Positions 18,700-28,008 of a stretch of DNA of 64,000 nucleotides are shown piece after piece. The stretch is from Micromonospora avicenniae. Its GTDB lineage: Bacteria > Actinomycetota > Actinomycetes > Mycobacteriales > Micromonosporaceae. Made by a program: the position numbers and the translations under genes. The notes beneath the pieces were generated by a model that saw nothing but the letters and a program-made list of their open reading frames with translations, did not search any database and was not told the DNA's origin. Position 1 is the stretch's first letter; each line of letters begins with the position of its first letter. The stretch covers positions 1 through 64,000 of the forward strand of contig NZ_FTNF01000017.1 of the NCBI RefSeq assembly GCF_900156065.1, in the 5' to 3' direction.

Positions 18700-19673
18700 G
18701 TGGTCTCCCTGGTCACGGTGGCGTCGGGCGCCGCCGCGTCCGGGGCCAGGGTCGTGGCCTCGATGAGGAACGTGAGCAGCGCCTTCTGGGCGTGCAGCCG
18801 ATTCTCCGCCTGATCGAAGACCGCGCTCTGCGGGCCGTCGAGCACCTCGTCGGTGATCTCCTCGCCCCGGTGCGCGGGCAGGCAGTGCAGCACGATCGCG
18901 CCCGGCGCCGCCTGGGCGAGCAGCTCGGCGTTGACCTGGTACGGCAGGAACGGCGTGATGCGGTCCAGCCCGTCGTCCTCCTGCCCCATCGAGGTCCAGG
19001 TGTCGGTGGCGATCACGTCGGCCCCCTTGACCGCCTCGGCCGGGTCGGTCAGCACACTCACCGAACCGCCGGTGCCGACCGCGATCTCCGCGGCCCGGGC
19101 CACCACCACGGGGTCGGCGGAGAACCCGACGGGCCCGGCCACCCGTACGTGCATGCCGGCGGTCGCTCCGGCGAGCAGGTACGAGTTGGCCATGTTGTTG
19201 GCCGCGTCGCCGACGTACGCGAGGGTCCGGCCGGCGGTGCCGCCGAAGCGTTCCCGGACGGTGAGCAGGTCGGCCAGGAGCTGGCACGGGTGGTAGCCGT
19301 CGGTGAGCGCGTTGACCACCGGCACGCTCGCCCCGGTGGCGAGCTCGGCGATGCGATCGTCGCCGTAGGTACGCAGCACGATCGCGGCGACGTAGCGGGA
19401 GAGCGCCCGCGCGGCGTCGGCGAGGGTCTCGCCCCGGCCGAAGTGGGTGCCCTGCGTGTCCACGATGAGCGGGTGACCGCCCAGCTCGGCGATGCCGACG
19501 TCGAAGGAGGTCCGGGTACGCAGGCTCTGCTTGTCGAAGAGCACCGCCACCGAACGGGGCCCGGTCAGCGGCTGGTACCGGAACCGGTCCGCCTTCATCC
19601 GGGCGGCGAGCTCCAGCACCGTCGCCTGCTCGGCGGGGCTCAGGTCGTCGTCACGCAGGAAGTGCCGGATCAT
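18696..19673 (-). CDS. argF: Ornithine carbamoyltransferase
   Basis: This 325-residue anabolic enzyme makes citrulline from ornithine and carbamoyl phosphate. The carbamoyl-phosphate site is SLRTRTSFDVG (about residue 53, the S-x-R-T-R motif with Leu at the variable place) and the ornithine site is LHCLPAHRGEEI (about 267, with the catalytic Cys). It is coupled by ATGA overlaps to argD upstream and argR downstream. Confidence 0.96.
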   Translation of the reverse strand: MIRHFLRDDDLSPAEQATVLELAARMKADRFRYQPLTGPRSVAVLFDKQSLRTRTSFDVGIAELGGHPLIVDTQGTHFGRGETLADAARALSRYVAAIVLRTYGDDRIAELATGASVPVVNALTDGYHPCQLLADLLTVRERFGGTAGRTLAYVGDAANNMANSYLLAGATAGMHVRVAGPVGFSADPVVVARAAEIAVGTGGSVSVLTDPAEAVKGADVIATDTWTSMGQEDDGLDRITPFLPYQVNAELLAQAAPGAIVLHCLPAHRGEEITDEVLDGPQSAVFDQAENRLHAQKALLTFLIEATTLAPDAAAPDATVTRETT

Positions 19674-20926
19674 GCGGTCGTCTCCGGGGCGGTCGTGGTG
19701 GTCATCGGGGAGACCGTCGAGGGGGCGAACCCGGACGGAGAACGGTCCGCAGCGGCGGCGGGCGCGGTGGTGTCGAGGGCGGCGGGAAGGGCCGCCAGGA
19801 ACGCGTCCACCTGCTCCGCGGTGAGGATCAGCGGCGGGGCGAGACGGACCACGTCCGGCTGCACCGGGTTCACCAGGAAGCCGGCCTCGCGCAGCGCCTC
19901 GGCGAGCACCCGCGACACCGGCGCGGTGAGCACCACGCCGAGCAGCAGGCCGGCTCCGCGTACACCGGAGACGAGCGGGTGACCGAGCGCCTCGACACCC
20001 CGGCGCAATCGTTCGCCGACCCGCTTGACGTGGTCGAGCAGGCCCTCGTGCGCGATGGTGCTCACCACCGCGAGCGCGGCGGCGCAGCTGACCGGATTGC
20101 CGCCGAACGTGGTGCCGTGCGAGCCGGGAGTGAGCAGCTCGGCCGCGCGGCCGAAGGCCAGCGTCGCGCCGAGCGGCAGCCCGCCGCCGAGCCCCTTGGC
20201 GAGCGTGACCAGGTCCGGTTCCACGCTGTCGGCCTGGTGGGCGAACCAGTGCCCGGTACGCCCGATGCCGGTCTGCACCTCGTCGAGCACCAGCAGCGCG
20301 CCGTGCCGAGCGGTGATCCGCCGGGCTGCGGCGAGGTAGCCGGCCGGCGGCACGACGACCCCGTTCTCACCCTGGATGGGCTCCAGGATCACCATCGCGG
20401 TGGCGTCGGTGACGGCCGCCTCCAGCGCGGCCACGTCGCCGTACCCGACATGGGTGACCTCGCCGGGCAGCGGGCGGAACGGGTCGGACTTGGCCGGCTG
20501 TCCGGTGAGCGCGAGCGCACCCATGGTCCGGCCGTGGAAGCCGCCCGACGTGGCGACCACATGGGTACGACCGGTCAGCCGGGAGATCTTGAACGCCGCC
20601 TCGTTGGCCTCCGCGCCCGAGTTGGCGAAGAAGACCCGGCCGGGGCGCCCGGCGAGCGCGAGCAGCAGCTCGGCCAGGGCGACCGGTGGCTCGGCGACGT
20701 AGAGGTTGGAGACGTGGCCGAGCGTCGCGACCTGCTTCGACACGGCGGCCACCACGGCGGGGTGGGCGTGACCGAGGGCGTTGACCGCGATACCGCCGAC
20801 CAGGTCGACGTACTCCCGGCCGTCCTCGTCGACCACGACGGCGCCGGAGCCGGCGACCAGGGCCAGCGGCGGAGTGCCGTAGTTGTCCATCATGGACTGA
20901 CTCCACCGCTGCACCAGCGCGCTCAT
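19670..20926 (-). CDS. argD: Acetylornithine aminotransferase
   Basis: This 418-residue class III PLP-dependent aminotransferase works in the fourth step of arginine synthesis. The PLP lysine lies in VTLAKGLGGGLPLG (about residue 245), preceded by LLVLDEVQTGIGRTG with the PLP-binding Asp, and GGFHGRTMGAL is present. ATG 20926 overlaps the argB stop (ATGA), which fixes the start although the frame is open further upstream. The C-terminal tail (last 30 residues) is a Thr/Ala-rich extension of no known function. Confidence 0.96.
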   Translation of the reverse strand: MSALVQRWSQSMMDNYGTPPLALVAGSGAVVVDEDGREYVDLVGGIAVNALGHAHPAVVAAVSKQVATLGHVSNLYVAEPPVALAELLLALAGRPGRVFFANSGAEANEAAFKISRLTGRTHVVATSGGFHGRTMGALALTGQPAKSDPFRPLPGEVTHVGYGDVAALEAAVTDATAMVILEPIQGENGVVVPPAGYLAAARRITARHGALLVLDEVQTGIGRTGHWFAHQADSVEPDLVTLAKGLGGGLPLGATLAFGRAAELLTPGSHGTTFGGNPVSCAAALAVVSTIAHEGLLDHVKRVGERLRRGVEALGHPLVSGVRGAGLLLGVVLTAPVSRVLAEALREAGFLVNPVQPDVVRLAPPLILTAEQVDAFLAALPAALDTTAPAAAADRSPSGFAPSTVSPMTTTTAPETTA

Positions 20927-21810
20927 GACTCGATCACCATCGTTCCGAACCCTTCCGACGTGAAGACCTCCAGCAGCGTGGAGTGGGCGACCCTGCCGTC
21001 GACGACGTGCGCGGCGGGCACTCCCCCGCGCACCGCCCGCAGGCACGCCTCCATCTTGGGCACCATCCCCGACTCGAGCGTGGGCAGCAGCTTCGCCAGG
21101 TCGTCGGCCTCGATCTCGGAGATCAGGCTCGTGGTGTCCGGCCAGTTCGCGTAGAGGCCGGCGACGTCGGTGAGCACGACCAGCTTGCGGGCCTCCAGCG
21201 CGACCGCGAGCGCGGCGGCGGCGGTGTCCGCGTTGAGGTTGTGCAGCACCCCGTCGGCGTCCGGCGCGACGGTCGAGATCACCGGGATCCGCCCGGCCGC
21301 GATGAGGTCGGTGACCGCGGAGACGTCGACCGACTCCACGTCACCCACCTGGCCGACGTCGACCGGTTCGCCGTCCACGTACGCCGGGCGGCGCACCGCC
21401 GTGAACAGCCCCGCGTCCTCGCCGGAGAGGCCGACCGCGAACGGACCGTGCGCGTTGATCAGCCCGACCAGTTCCCGCCCGACCTGACCGACCAGCACCA
21501 TCCGGACGACCTGCATCGCCTCGGGGGTGGTGACCCGCAGTCCGCCGCGGAACTCGCTGACGATGCCGAGCCGGCCGAGCATGGCCGAGATCTGCGGTCC
21601 GCCACCGTGCACGACGACCGGCTTCAGGCCGACGTAACGCAGGAAGACCATGTCGGCCGCGAACGCGCGCTGCAGTTCGGGATCGACCATGGCGTTGCCG
21701 CCGTACTTGATCACGACGGTGGCGCCGGAGAAGCGGGCCAGCCACGGCAGCGCCTCGATCAGCGTGGCGGCCTTGGCCTGGGAACGGGTGAGGTCGGCGG
21801 AGAGGGTCAT
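20923..21810 (-). CDS. argB: Acetylglutamate kinase
   Basis: This 295-residue amino-acid kinase family enzyme phosphorylates N-acetylglutamate, the usual point of arginine feedback inhibition. The glycine-rich VVIKYGGNAMVDPELQ and VVHGGGPQISAML binding segments are intact, and the C-terminal SGMVPKMEACLRAVRGGV carries the catalytic-lysine region. The start follows GTAGGAGC by only a few bases. The gap to argJ is filled by a repeat that resembles the one before argH. Confidence 0.96.
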   Translation of the reverse strand: MTLSADLTRSQAKAATLIEALPWLARFSGATVVIKYGGNAMVDPELQRAFAADMVFLRYVGLKPVVVHGGGPQISAMLGRLGIVSEFRGGLRVTTPEAMQVVRMVLVGQVGRELVGLINAHGPFAVGLSGEDAGLFTAVRRPAYVDGEPVDVGQVGDVESVDVSAVTDLIAAGRIPVISTVAPDADGVLHNLNADTAAAALAVALEARKLVVLTDVAGLYANWPDTTSLISEIEADDLAKLLPTLESGMVPKMEACLRAVRGGVPAAHVVDGRVAHSTLLEVFTSEGFGTMVIES

Positions 21811-21865
21811 GCTCCTACCCGCCTTCCGTTCGCGACTGCCTGGCTCTTCGCTGCGTTCCTCGCGC
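21811..21865 (-). repeat. Intergenic repeat in the argJ-argB gap
   Basis: The 55-base gap contains, on the plus strand, GTTCGCGACTGCCTGGCTC followed by TTCGCTGCGTTCCTCGCGCTCAC in pieces that align with the argG-argH gap at 16915-16992. Both copies sit in the same orientation relative to the operon and place a purine-rich ribosome-site-like segment just before the next gene. Confidence 0.5.
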
Positions 21866-23038
21866 TCACGACGAGTAGGCCGAGTTCTCGTGGACGTACG
21901 CGTGGGAGAGGTCGTTGGTCCAGACGGTGGCCGCGGCGGTCCCGGAGCGCAGGTCGATCCGGATGGTCACGTCCCGCCCGGTGAGGTCGACCTTCGACCG
22001 GTCCTCGGCGGCGGCGCCGTCCCGGCACACCCAGACCCCGTTCACCGCGACGTCGATGCTGTCCGGCTCGAACGCGGCCGCGGTGGTGCCGACGGCGGCG
22101 AGGATCCGTCCCCAGTTCGGGTCGTTGCCGAACAGCGCGGTCTTGACCAGGTTGTTGCGGGCCACCGCGCGGCCCACCTCGACCGCGTCGTCCTCGCTCG
22201 CCGCGCCGAGCACCTCGATGGCGATCTGCTTGGTGGCGCCCTCCGCGTCGGCGATGAGCTGCTGTGCCAGGTCGTGGCAGGCGGCGGTGACCGCGGCGGC
22301 CAGCTCACCCGGAGCGGGCGTGACACCCGACGCACCGCTGGCCAGCAGCAACACGGTGTCGTTGGTGGACATGCAGCCGTCGGAGTCGATCCGGTCGAAC
22401 GTCACCCGGCAGGCCTCGCGCAGCGCGGCGGTCAGCGTCTCGGAGTCGGCGACCGCGTCGGTGGTGACGACGCACAACATGGTCGCCAGGGCCGGCGCGA
22501 GCATGCCCGCGCCCTTGGCCATGCCTCCGACGGTCCATCCGGCGCCCTGCGTCACTGTCGTCTTCGGCCGGGTGTCCGTCGTCATGATCGCCTCGGCGGC
22601 GGGGGCACCGCCGGCCGGCGACAGCGTTCGCACGGCGTCGTCCACGCCGGCGAGCAGCGCGGTCATCGGCAGCCGCTCACCGATCAGGCCGGTCGAGCAG
22701 ACCGCCACCTCACCCGCCCCGAGGTCCAGGGCCGGATCGGCGGCCGCGAGGGCGGCGGCGACGTGCTCGGCGGTGGCGTGCGTGTCCTGGAACCCGGCCG
22801 GGCCGGTGCAGGCGTTCGCGCCACCCGAGTTGAGCACGACGGCGCGGACGGCCCCGCCGTGTACGACCTGCTGGGTCCAGAGCACCGGCGCGGCCTTCAC
22901 CCGGTTGGCGGTGAAGACACCGGCCACGGCCGCGTCCGGGCCGTCGTTGACCACCAGCGCCACGTCCGCGGCGCCGCCGGCCTTGAGCCCGGCGGCGACG
23001 CCCGCCGCCCGGAATCCCTGCGGAACGGTCACGCTCAT
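21866..23038 (-). CDS. argJ: Bifunctional ornithine acetyltransferase / N-acetylglutamate synthase
   Basis: This 390-residue Ntn-type enzyme recycles the acetyl group between acetylornithine and glutamate. The self-cleavage site is intact: GMAKGAGMLAPALATMLCVVTTDA, with the Thr of ATML as the nucleophile that becomes the N-terminus of the beta chain. ATG 23038 overlaps the argC stop (ATGA 23035-23038), so the long upstream open frame is not used. The operon thus has the cyclic (acetyl-recycling) arginine pathway. Confidence 0.96.
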   Translation of the reverse strand: MSVTVPQGFRAAGVAAGLKAGGAADVALVVNDGPDAAVAGVFTANRVKAAPVLWTQQVVHGGAVRAVVLNSGGANACTGPAGFQDTHATAEHVAAALAAADPALDLGAGEVAVCSTGLIGERLPMTALLAGVDDAVRTLSPAGGAPAAEAIMTTDTRPKTTVTQGAGWTVGGMAKGAGMLAPALATMLCVVTTDAVADSETLTAALREACRVTFDRIDSDGCMSTNDTVLLLASGASGVTPAPGELAAAVTAACHDLAQQLIADAEGATKQIAIEVLGAASEDDAVEVGRAVARNNLVKTALFGNDPNWGRILAAVGTTAAAFEPDSIDVAVNGVWVCRDGAAAEDRSKVDLTGRDVTIRIDLRSGTAAATVWTNDLSHAYVHENSAYSS

Positions 23039-24036
23039 GGGGTCACCCCGTACACCGACAGGCCGGCGGTCTCCGGCAGGCCGAACATCAGGTTGGCGTT
23101 CTGCACGGCCTGACCGGCCGCGCCCTTGCCGAGGTTGTCGAGCGCGCTCACCACGATCAGGCGGCGGGAGTCGACGTCGACGGTGGCCTGCAGGTGGCAG
23201 GAGTTGGAGCCGAGCGTGGCGGCCGTGTGCGGCCAGCGCCCCTCGGGCAGCACGTGCACGAACGGCGCGTCGGCGTACGCCTCGGCGAGCACCGTCTGCG
23301 GGTCGACCCCTTGGGCGGGCAGCGCGGTGACCGTGGCGAGGATGCCACGCGGCATCGGGGCGAGCACCGGGGTGAGGGAGAGGCCCGTCGCGCGGGTCGC
23401 CTGCTTGATCTCGGGCACGTGCTGGTGGGTGCCGACCCGGTAGGGCGACAGGTCGCCCATCACCTCGCTGGCCAGCAGGTGCGCCTTGGCACCCCGACCC
23501 GCGCCGGAGGTGCCCGAGGCGGCGACCACGACCACGTCGTCCGGCCGGGCGGCGCCGGCGGCGATCAGCGGGGCGAGCGCCAGGCTGATGGCGGCGGCGT
23601 AGCAGCCGGTGTTCGCCACCCGCGTCGAGGAGGCGATTAGCTCGCGCTGCCCGGGCAGTTCCGGCAGGCCGTAGGTCCACTGGCCCGCGTGCGTGCCGCC
23701 GTAGTACTGCGCCCACTGGTACGGGTCGGCGAGTCGGTGGTCGGCGCCGAGGTCGACGATGCGCACCTCGGCCGGCAGTTGGGCGGCGAGCGCGGCCGAC
23801 TCGCCGTGCGGCAGGGCCAGGAAGACCAGGTCCGCGTCCGCGAGGGCTTCCGGCCCCGACGCGCCGAGCACCAGGTCGAGCCCGGCCAGCTGCGGATGCA
23901 CCACGTCGACCCGGTGCCCGGCCTGGCTGTGCGCGGTGGCGGCGACCAGCTCGAACTCCGGGTGCCCGGCGATCAGGCGCAGCAGCTCGCCGCCGGCGTA
24001 GCCGCTCGCTCCCCCGACCGCAACTCGGATCCCCAT
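23035..24036 (-). CDS. argC: N-acetyl-gamma-glutamyl-phosphate reductase
   Basis: This 333-residue NADP-dependent dehydrogenase performs the third step of arginine synthesis. The N-terminal VAVGGASGYAGGELLRL is the dinucleotide-binding loop and VANTGCYAAAISLALAPL contains the catalytic Cys. ATG 24036 is chosen because GGAGG lies 5 bases upstream; an in-frame ATG at 24060 overlaps the downstream ARG half-site instead. It is the first gene of the operon argC-J-B-D-F-R-G-H. Confidence 0.96.
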   Translation of the reverse strand: MGIRVAVGGASGYAGGELLRLIAGHPEFELVAATAHSQAGHRVDVVHPQLAGLDLVLGASGPEALADADLVFLALPHGESAALAAQLPAEVRIVDLGADHRLADPYQWAQYYGGTHAGQWTYGLPELPGQRELIASSTRVANTGCYAAAISLALAPLIAAGAARPDDVVVVAASGTSGAGRGAKAHLLASEVMGDLSPYRVGTHQHVPEIKQATRATGLSLTPVLAPMPRGILATVTALPAQGVDPQTVLAEAYADAPFVHVLPEGRWPHTAATLGSNSCHLQATVDVDSRRLIVVSALDNLGKGAAGQAVQNANLMFGLPETAGLSVYGVTP

Positions 24037-24046
24037 ACTCACCTCC

Positions 24047-24113
24047 GCATGACTATGCACTCAACCTAGCAGCGGTGATCGGTGGCCGCAAGTTCATGCA
24101 GTCTATTGCATGA
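24047..24113 (-). promoter_or_regulatory. Arginine operon promoter with ARG boxes
   Basis: On the minus strand TTGCGG (24091-24086) is followed after 17 bases by TAGGTT (24068-24063). Directly upstream of the -35 is a perfect palindrome, TCATGCA-6 bases-TGCATGA (24094-24113), and downstream of the start site is a related half, GCAT-GACT-ATGC (24047-24058). The ATGCA arms match ARG boxes described in Streptomyces. ArgR bound to both would cover the promoter. This is inference from sequence and operon context. Confidence 0.7.
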
Positions 24114-24148
24114 GAATTACCCACCGGGACTGCGGGCGAACGACAGCG

Positions 24149-24180
24149 AGACCGACAACCGATACATCGACTGCCATAAT
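24149..24180 (+). promoter_or_regulatory. Promoter of the SARP gene with a candidate SARP site
   Basis: CATAAT (24175-24180) is a good -10. Exactly 8 bases upstream ends CGATACA (24160-24166), the spacing that SARP regulators use. GATACATCGAC (24161-24171) recurs without mismatch at 29177-29187 in the promoter region of the exporter and peptide genes. A second, 11-bp-shifted repeat is not convincing here, so autoregulation is plausible rather than shown. Confidence 0.5.
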
Positions 24181-24239
24181 TGGATCGGCGTGGTGCGGGG
24201 CCCGGAGCCGAGCCCTCGGGGGTGCGCAGCGGAGGTCGC

Positions 24240-26066
24240 ATGGGGCTGATGTTCAAGATCCTCGGTCCGATCCGGGCACTGCGTGACGGTCGCCCGCTGC
24301 GGCTTCCCGGCGGCCGCCCCACCGCGCTCCTGGTCACCCTGCTGCTGCACACCGGGGCGGTGGTGCCCGTCGAACGGCTACGCCAGGAGCTGTGGGGCGG
24401 TCGGGCCCCCGCCTCGGCGGTGGCCAACCTGCGTACCCACGCCAGCCAGTTGCGTCAACTGCTCGCCGCACCGGACGAGTCGCCCCGGCTACACGGCGGA
24501 CACGGTGGCTACCGGCTCCGGGTGGACCCGGGCGAGCTGGACGCCGCCGAGTTCGAGCGGCTGGCCACCGAGGGGCACGCGGCCCGCGTCGACGGCCGGC
24601 TCGACGTCGCGGCACCCCTGTTCGAGCGGGCGCTGTCCCTCTGGTCCGCGGCGGAGCCGCCCCCGGCGGCGTACGGGCCGACGACCGCCGCGGCCTTCGA
24701 CCAGCTGCGCGAGCGGCGGGCCGCCGTGCGCGAGACGTACGCCCAGTGCCGGCTCGACCTCGGCGACCCGGGCAGCCATCCACTGCTCGCCCTGCTACGG
24801 CGGCATCTGGCGGAGAATCCGCTGCGCGAGCCGGCCTGGGCGCTGCTGATGATCGCCCAGTGCCGGGCCGGCGACCGCGCCGCCGCCCTGCACACGTACC
24901 GGGCCGCCTGCCGGGCACTCGCCGGCGAGCTGGGCGTCGGCCCCGGCCCGGAGCTGACCGAGCTGTACGCGGCCGTCCGGCGGCACGACACCCGGCTGCT
25001 GGCGAGCCGGCCGGCCGCCCGCACCCGGGACCGCCCGGCGGATCCCCGGCCGGTGCTGGTGCCGCACGAACTCCCCTGCCCGACCACACCCTTCGTCGGC
25101 CGGCGCACCGAGCTGGCCCAGCTGCGTGTCGCGCTGACCACGGTGGGCGACACTCCCCTCACCATGGCGGTCTACGGGATGCCCGGCGCCGGCAAGTCCG
25201 CGCTCGCGCTGCGTGCCGCAGCCGAGACCCTGGACGCGTTCCCGCACGGTCAGCTCCACCTCGACCTGGGCGGATCGGTGGACGGGACGGCACTGTCGCC
25301 GCTCGACGTGGCGATGCGCGTGCTCCGGCCGTTGCGAGCCGCCACCCCGGGGCCGGACGACCTCGCCGAGGCGCGGGCCCGGATCCGGTCGTCGCTCTTC
25401 GACCGCCGGGTGCTGCTGGTGCTCGACAACGTCGCCGACCCCGCCCAGGTCGACGGTCTGCTCCCGGCACGCGGCGGCTGCGCCCTGCTCGTGACCAGCC
25501 GCTGCCCGGTGTCCGACACGTTCACCCGGGCGCTGCGGCTGGACCCGATGCCGCCCGGCGAAGGGCTCGCGCTGCTGCGGGCCACCGCCGGGGACCGCCG
25601 GGTGGATGACGAGCCGGAGGCCGCCGCGGCTGTCGTCGCGCTCTGCGAGGGACTGCCGTTGGCACTGCGTACCGCAGCCCGCCGACTCGCCGAATGCCCG
25701 CACTGGTCCATGGCGCGGCTGGCCCGGCTGCTGCGCGACGAGCGCCACCGGCTGGCGGAGACCGGCCTGCGCCCCCGGCTGACCGCGAGCTACCGCCGGC
25801 TGGGCGCGGCGGCACCGGTGTTCCGCCGGCTCGGCGACGCCCCCGCCGGGACGGTCACCCCGGAGCTGGCCGCCGCGCTGACCGGGGCGCCGACCGACGA
25901 GACCGTACGGGCGCTCGACCAGCTCGTGGCGGCGCAGCTCGCCGAGCCGGCCGGGCCGGGCCGGTACCGCATCGGGGACCTGGTCCGGCTCTACGCCGCC
26001 GAGCTGGGCGCCACCGAGCCGACGGGGACCGGCAGCACGCCGGTGACGGTGGCGGACGGCCGCTGA
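24240..26066 (+). CDS. SARP-type transcriptional regulator with NB-ARC domain
   Basis: This 608-residue pathway-type activator has an OmpR-like winged helix (about 5-92), then a bacterial transcriptional activation domain (BTAD, about 99-245). After a linker comes an NB-ARC ATPase (about 285-560) with Walker A GMPGAGKS at about 313 and Walker B LLVLDNV at about 400. The AfsR-like C-terminal TPR region is absent. SARPs bind heptameric direct repeats and recruit RNA polymerase, often for secondary-metabolite genes. GGAGG lies 4 bases before the ATG. The likely targets are the neighbouring exporter/peptide genes, whose promoter carries SARP-like repeats. Confidence 0.9.
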   Translation: MGLMFKILGPIRALRDGRPLRLPGGRPTALLVTLLLHTGAVVPVERLRQELWGGRAPASAVANLRTHASQLRQLLAAPDESPRLHGGHGGYRLRVDPGELDAAEFERLATEGHAARVDGRLDVAAPLFERALSLWSAAEPPPAAYGPTTAAAFDQLRERRAAVRETYAQCRLDLGDPGSHPLLALLRRHLAENPLREPAWALLMIAQCRAGDRAAALHTYRAACRALAGELGVGPGPELTELYAAVRRHDTRLLASRPAARTRDRPADPRPVLVPHELPCPTTPFVGRRTELAQLRVALTTVGDTPLTMAVYGMPGAGKSALALRAAAETLDAFPHGQLHLDLGGSVDGTALSPLDVAMRVLRPLRAATPGPDDLAEARARIRSSLFDRRVLLVLDNVADPAQVDGLLPARGGCALLVTSRCPVSDTFTRALRLDPMPPGEGLALLRATAGDRRVDDEPEAAAAVVALCEGLPLALRTAARRLAECPHWSMARLARLLRDERHRLAETGLRPRLTASYRRLGAAAPVFRRLGDAPAGTVTPELAAALTGAPTDETVRALDQLVAAQLAEPAGPGRYRIGDLVRLYAAELGATEPTGTGSTPVTVADGR

Positions 26067-26077
26067 ACCGCGGCGCT

Positions 26078-26109
26078 CCGGCCGGCCGGTCGAAGACCCG
26101 GCCGGCCGG
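26078..26109. terminator. Bidirectional terminator between the SARP and ABC genes
   Basis: CCGGCCGGCCGG (26078-26089) is repeated as its own complement at 26098-26109 around an 8-base loop, between two convergent stop codons. Confidence 0.65.
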
Positions 26110-26163
26110 TGAGCACCACGCGCCCGACGGGTTCCGACACCACACGCCGCCACCGGCTGCGGG

Positions 26164-28008
26164 TCAGACCGCCGTGGGGCTGTCCTCGCGGTAGCCCCGT
26201 GCCTGCAGGGTGAAGAGCCGGGCGTACCCGCCGCCGGCGGCGAGCAGCTCGTCGTGCGGGCCGCACTCGGCGACCCGGCCGTCGGCCAGCGCCACGATCC
26301 TGTCCGCGTCCCGCACCGCGTTGAGGCGATGGGAGATGAGCAGGCTGGTACGCCCACGGCGCAGCTCGCGCAACCGGGTGTGCAGGTCGTGCTCCGCCTC
26401 GGCGTCGAGTCCCGAGCTCGGCTCGTCGAGGATGAGCAGGTCCCGGTCGGCCCGCAGGAAGCCGCGGGCCAGCGCCACCCGCTGCCACTGCCCGCCGGAG
26501 AGGACCACGCCGGCCTGCGCGTCGTCCCGGTCCGGACCGTCGAAGAAGATCCGGGTGAGCAGGGTGTCGTAGCCGCGCGGCAACCCGGTCAGGGTCTCGT
26601 CGACGCCGGCCTGCCGAGCGGCGGCGCGCACCCGGTCGGGCTCGTCGCGGGCGGCGAGGTCCCCCACCGCGATGTTCTCCGCAGCGGTCAGGTCGTACGG
26701 CATGAAGTCCTGGAACACCGCGCCGAGCCGCTCACGCAGCGCCGCCGGGTCGAACTCCCGCACGTCGACCCCGTCCCACCGGATCGTGCCGCGCTCCGGG
26801 TCGTAGAACCGGCAGAGCAGCTTCACCAGCGTGCTCTTGCCCGCCCCGTTGAGCCCGACCAGCGCAGTGGTGGCGCCCGCCGGGAGGAACAGGTCGACCC
26901 CACGCAGCACCCACGGATGCCGTGGTGAGTACCGGAACCAGACGTCACGCAGCTCGATGCCGTGCCGCAGCGGCGGGACCGGCCGGGCCGCGGCGGGCAC
27001 CGGCAGGTCGGGTTCGGCCCGGACGACCTCGTCGTAGTGGTCGAACAGGAGCAGCGCCCGGTGGATCGCGCCGAGCTGACCGACCAGACTGCCCAGCGCG
27101 CCCTGCACCCCGGGTACGGCCGCCAGGTAGATCACCACATCGCCGGCGGTGAGGCGGCCGGCCGCGGCGGCCGTCACGGTGTAGACGACCCCGGCACCGG
27201 CCACCGCGGCGCCGAGCAGCCCGAGCAGGCCCTGGGCGCGCAGCTCGCGGCGGTCCAGCCGCTGCTCGACGCCGTGCATGCCGCGCAGCTCGTCGAGCAT
27301 CCGGTCGCCGAAGAACCGGCCGAGACCGAAGAGCCGGACCTCCTTGGCGGCCGGCACACCCACCAGCAGCTGGGCGAAGAACAGGTCACGCCGCTGGAAG
27401 TGCTCCAGGTGCAGGACCATCGCGGCCCGGGCACGGTTGAGACGCAGCTGGAGCCAGAGCGTGGGCAGCGCCGCGACCAGCACCAGCAGACCGACCACCG
27501 GGCTGAGTGCCAGCAGCACGCCGAGGAAACCGCCGAGTGCGAGCACGCTCTGCACCGCGCCGAACGCGTTCCCGGTGAGCTGGGTGGGACCGAGGTGCCC
27601 CGTCTGCTGGGCCGCCTGCAGCCGGTCCTGGAACGCCGGGTCCTCGAGCCGGACCAGGCCCACCAGGCGCAGCACCGCGTCGTGCAACCGGCGGCGCACC
27701 AGCCGGCTCACCGCCCGGATCCGCTCCTTCTCCACGTACGTCCGCAGGTGCGGCAGGACCACGCCGGCTGCCGCCACCAGCGCCAGACCGACGCCGAGCA
27801 GGACCAGCGACACTCCCGCCCGCCCCGCACCGGTGAGTACGTCCAGCACGAGCTTGGTGAGCGCGGCGACGAGCACCGGCGTCACGCCGGCGAGGATCGC
27901 CAGCAGCAGGTCGACCACAGTCCCCCCGGGCGCTGCGCGCCAGGTCAGACCGAGGGCCGCGCGGGCGTGCCGGGCGGCCCGGCGCGGAGTCAGGCGGGGG
28001 CCGGTCAC
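26164..28008 (-). CDS. ABC exporter (fused membrane and ATPase domains), probable peptide transporter
   Basis: This 614-residue half-transporter has six hydrophobic segments (about 30-310) and an ATPase domain with Walker A GLNGAGKST (about 386), signature LSGGQWQRVALA (about 505) and Walker B LLILDEPSSGLD (about 526). The layout resembles exporters of modified peptides such as lanthipeptides, but it lacks an N-terminal C39 peptidase domain, so any leader must be removed by another protease. It overlaps the thioredoxin-like gene by four bases (28005-28008), making a translationally coupled operon with that gene and the MauE-like gene. Export of the Cys-rich peptide encoded divergently is inferred from context. 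Confidence 0.88.
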   Translation of the reverse strand: MTGPRLTPRRAARHARAALGLTWRAAPGGTVVDLLLAILAGVTPVLVAALTKLVLDVLTGAGRAGVSLVLLGVGLALVAAAGVVLPHLRTYVEKERIRAVSRLVRRRLHDAVLRLVGLVRLEDPAFQDRLQAAQQTGHLGPTQLTGNAFGAVQSVLALGGFLGVLLALSPVVGLLVLVAALPTLWLQLRLNRARAAMVLHLEHFQRRDLFFAQLLVGVPAAKEVRLFGLGRFFGDRMLDELRGMHGVEQRLDRRELRAQGLLGLLGAAVAGAGVVYTVTAAAAGRLTAGDVVIYLAAVPGVQGALGSLVGQLGAIHRALLLFDHYDEVVRAEPDLPVPAAARPVPPLRHGIELRDVWFRYSPRHPWVLRGVDLFLPAGATTALVGLNGAGKSTLVKLLCRFYDPERGTIRWDGVDVREFDPAALRERLGAVFQDFMPYDLTAAENIAVGDLAARDEPDRVRAAARQAGVDETLTGLPRGYDTLLTRIFFDGPDRDDAQAGVVLSGGQWQRVALARGFLRADRDLLILDEPSSGLDAEAEHDLHTRLRELRRGRTSLLISHRLNAVRDADRIVALADGRVAECGPHDELLAAGGGYARLFTLQARGYREDSPTAV

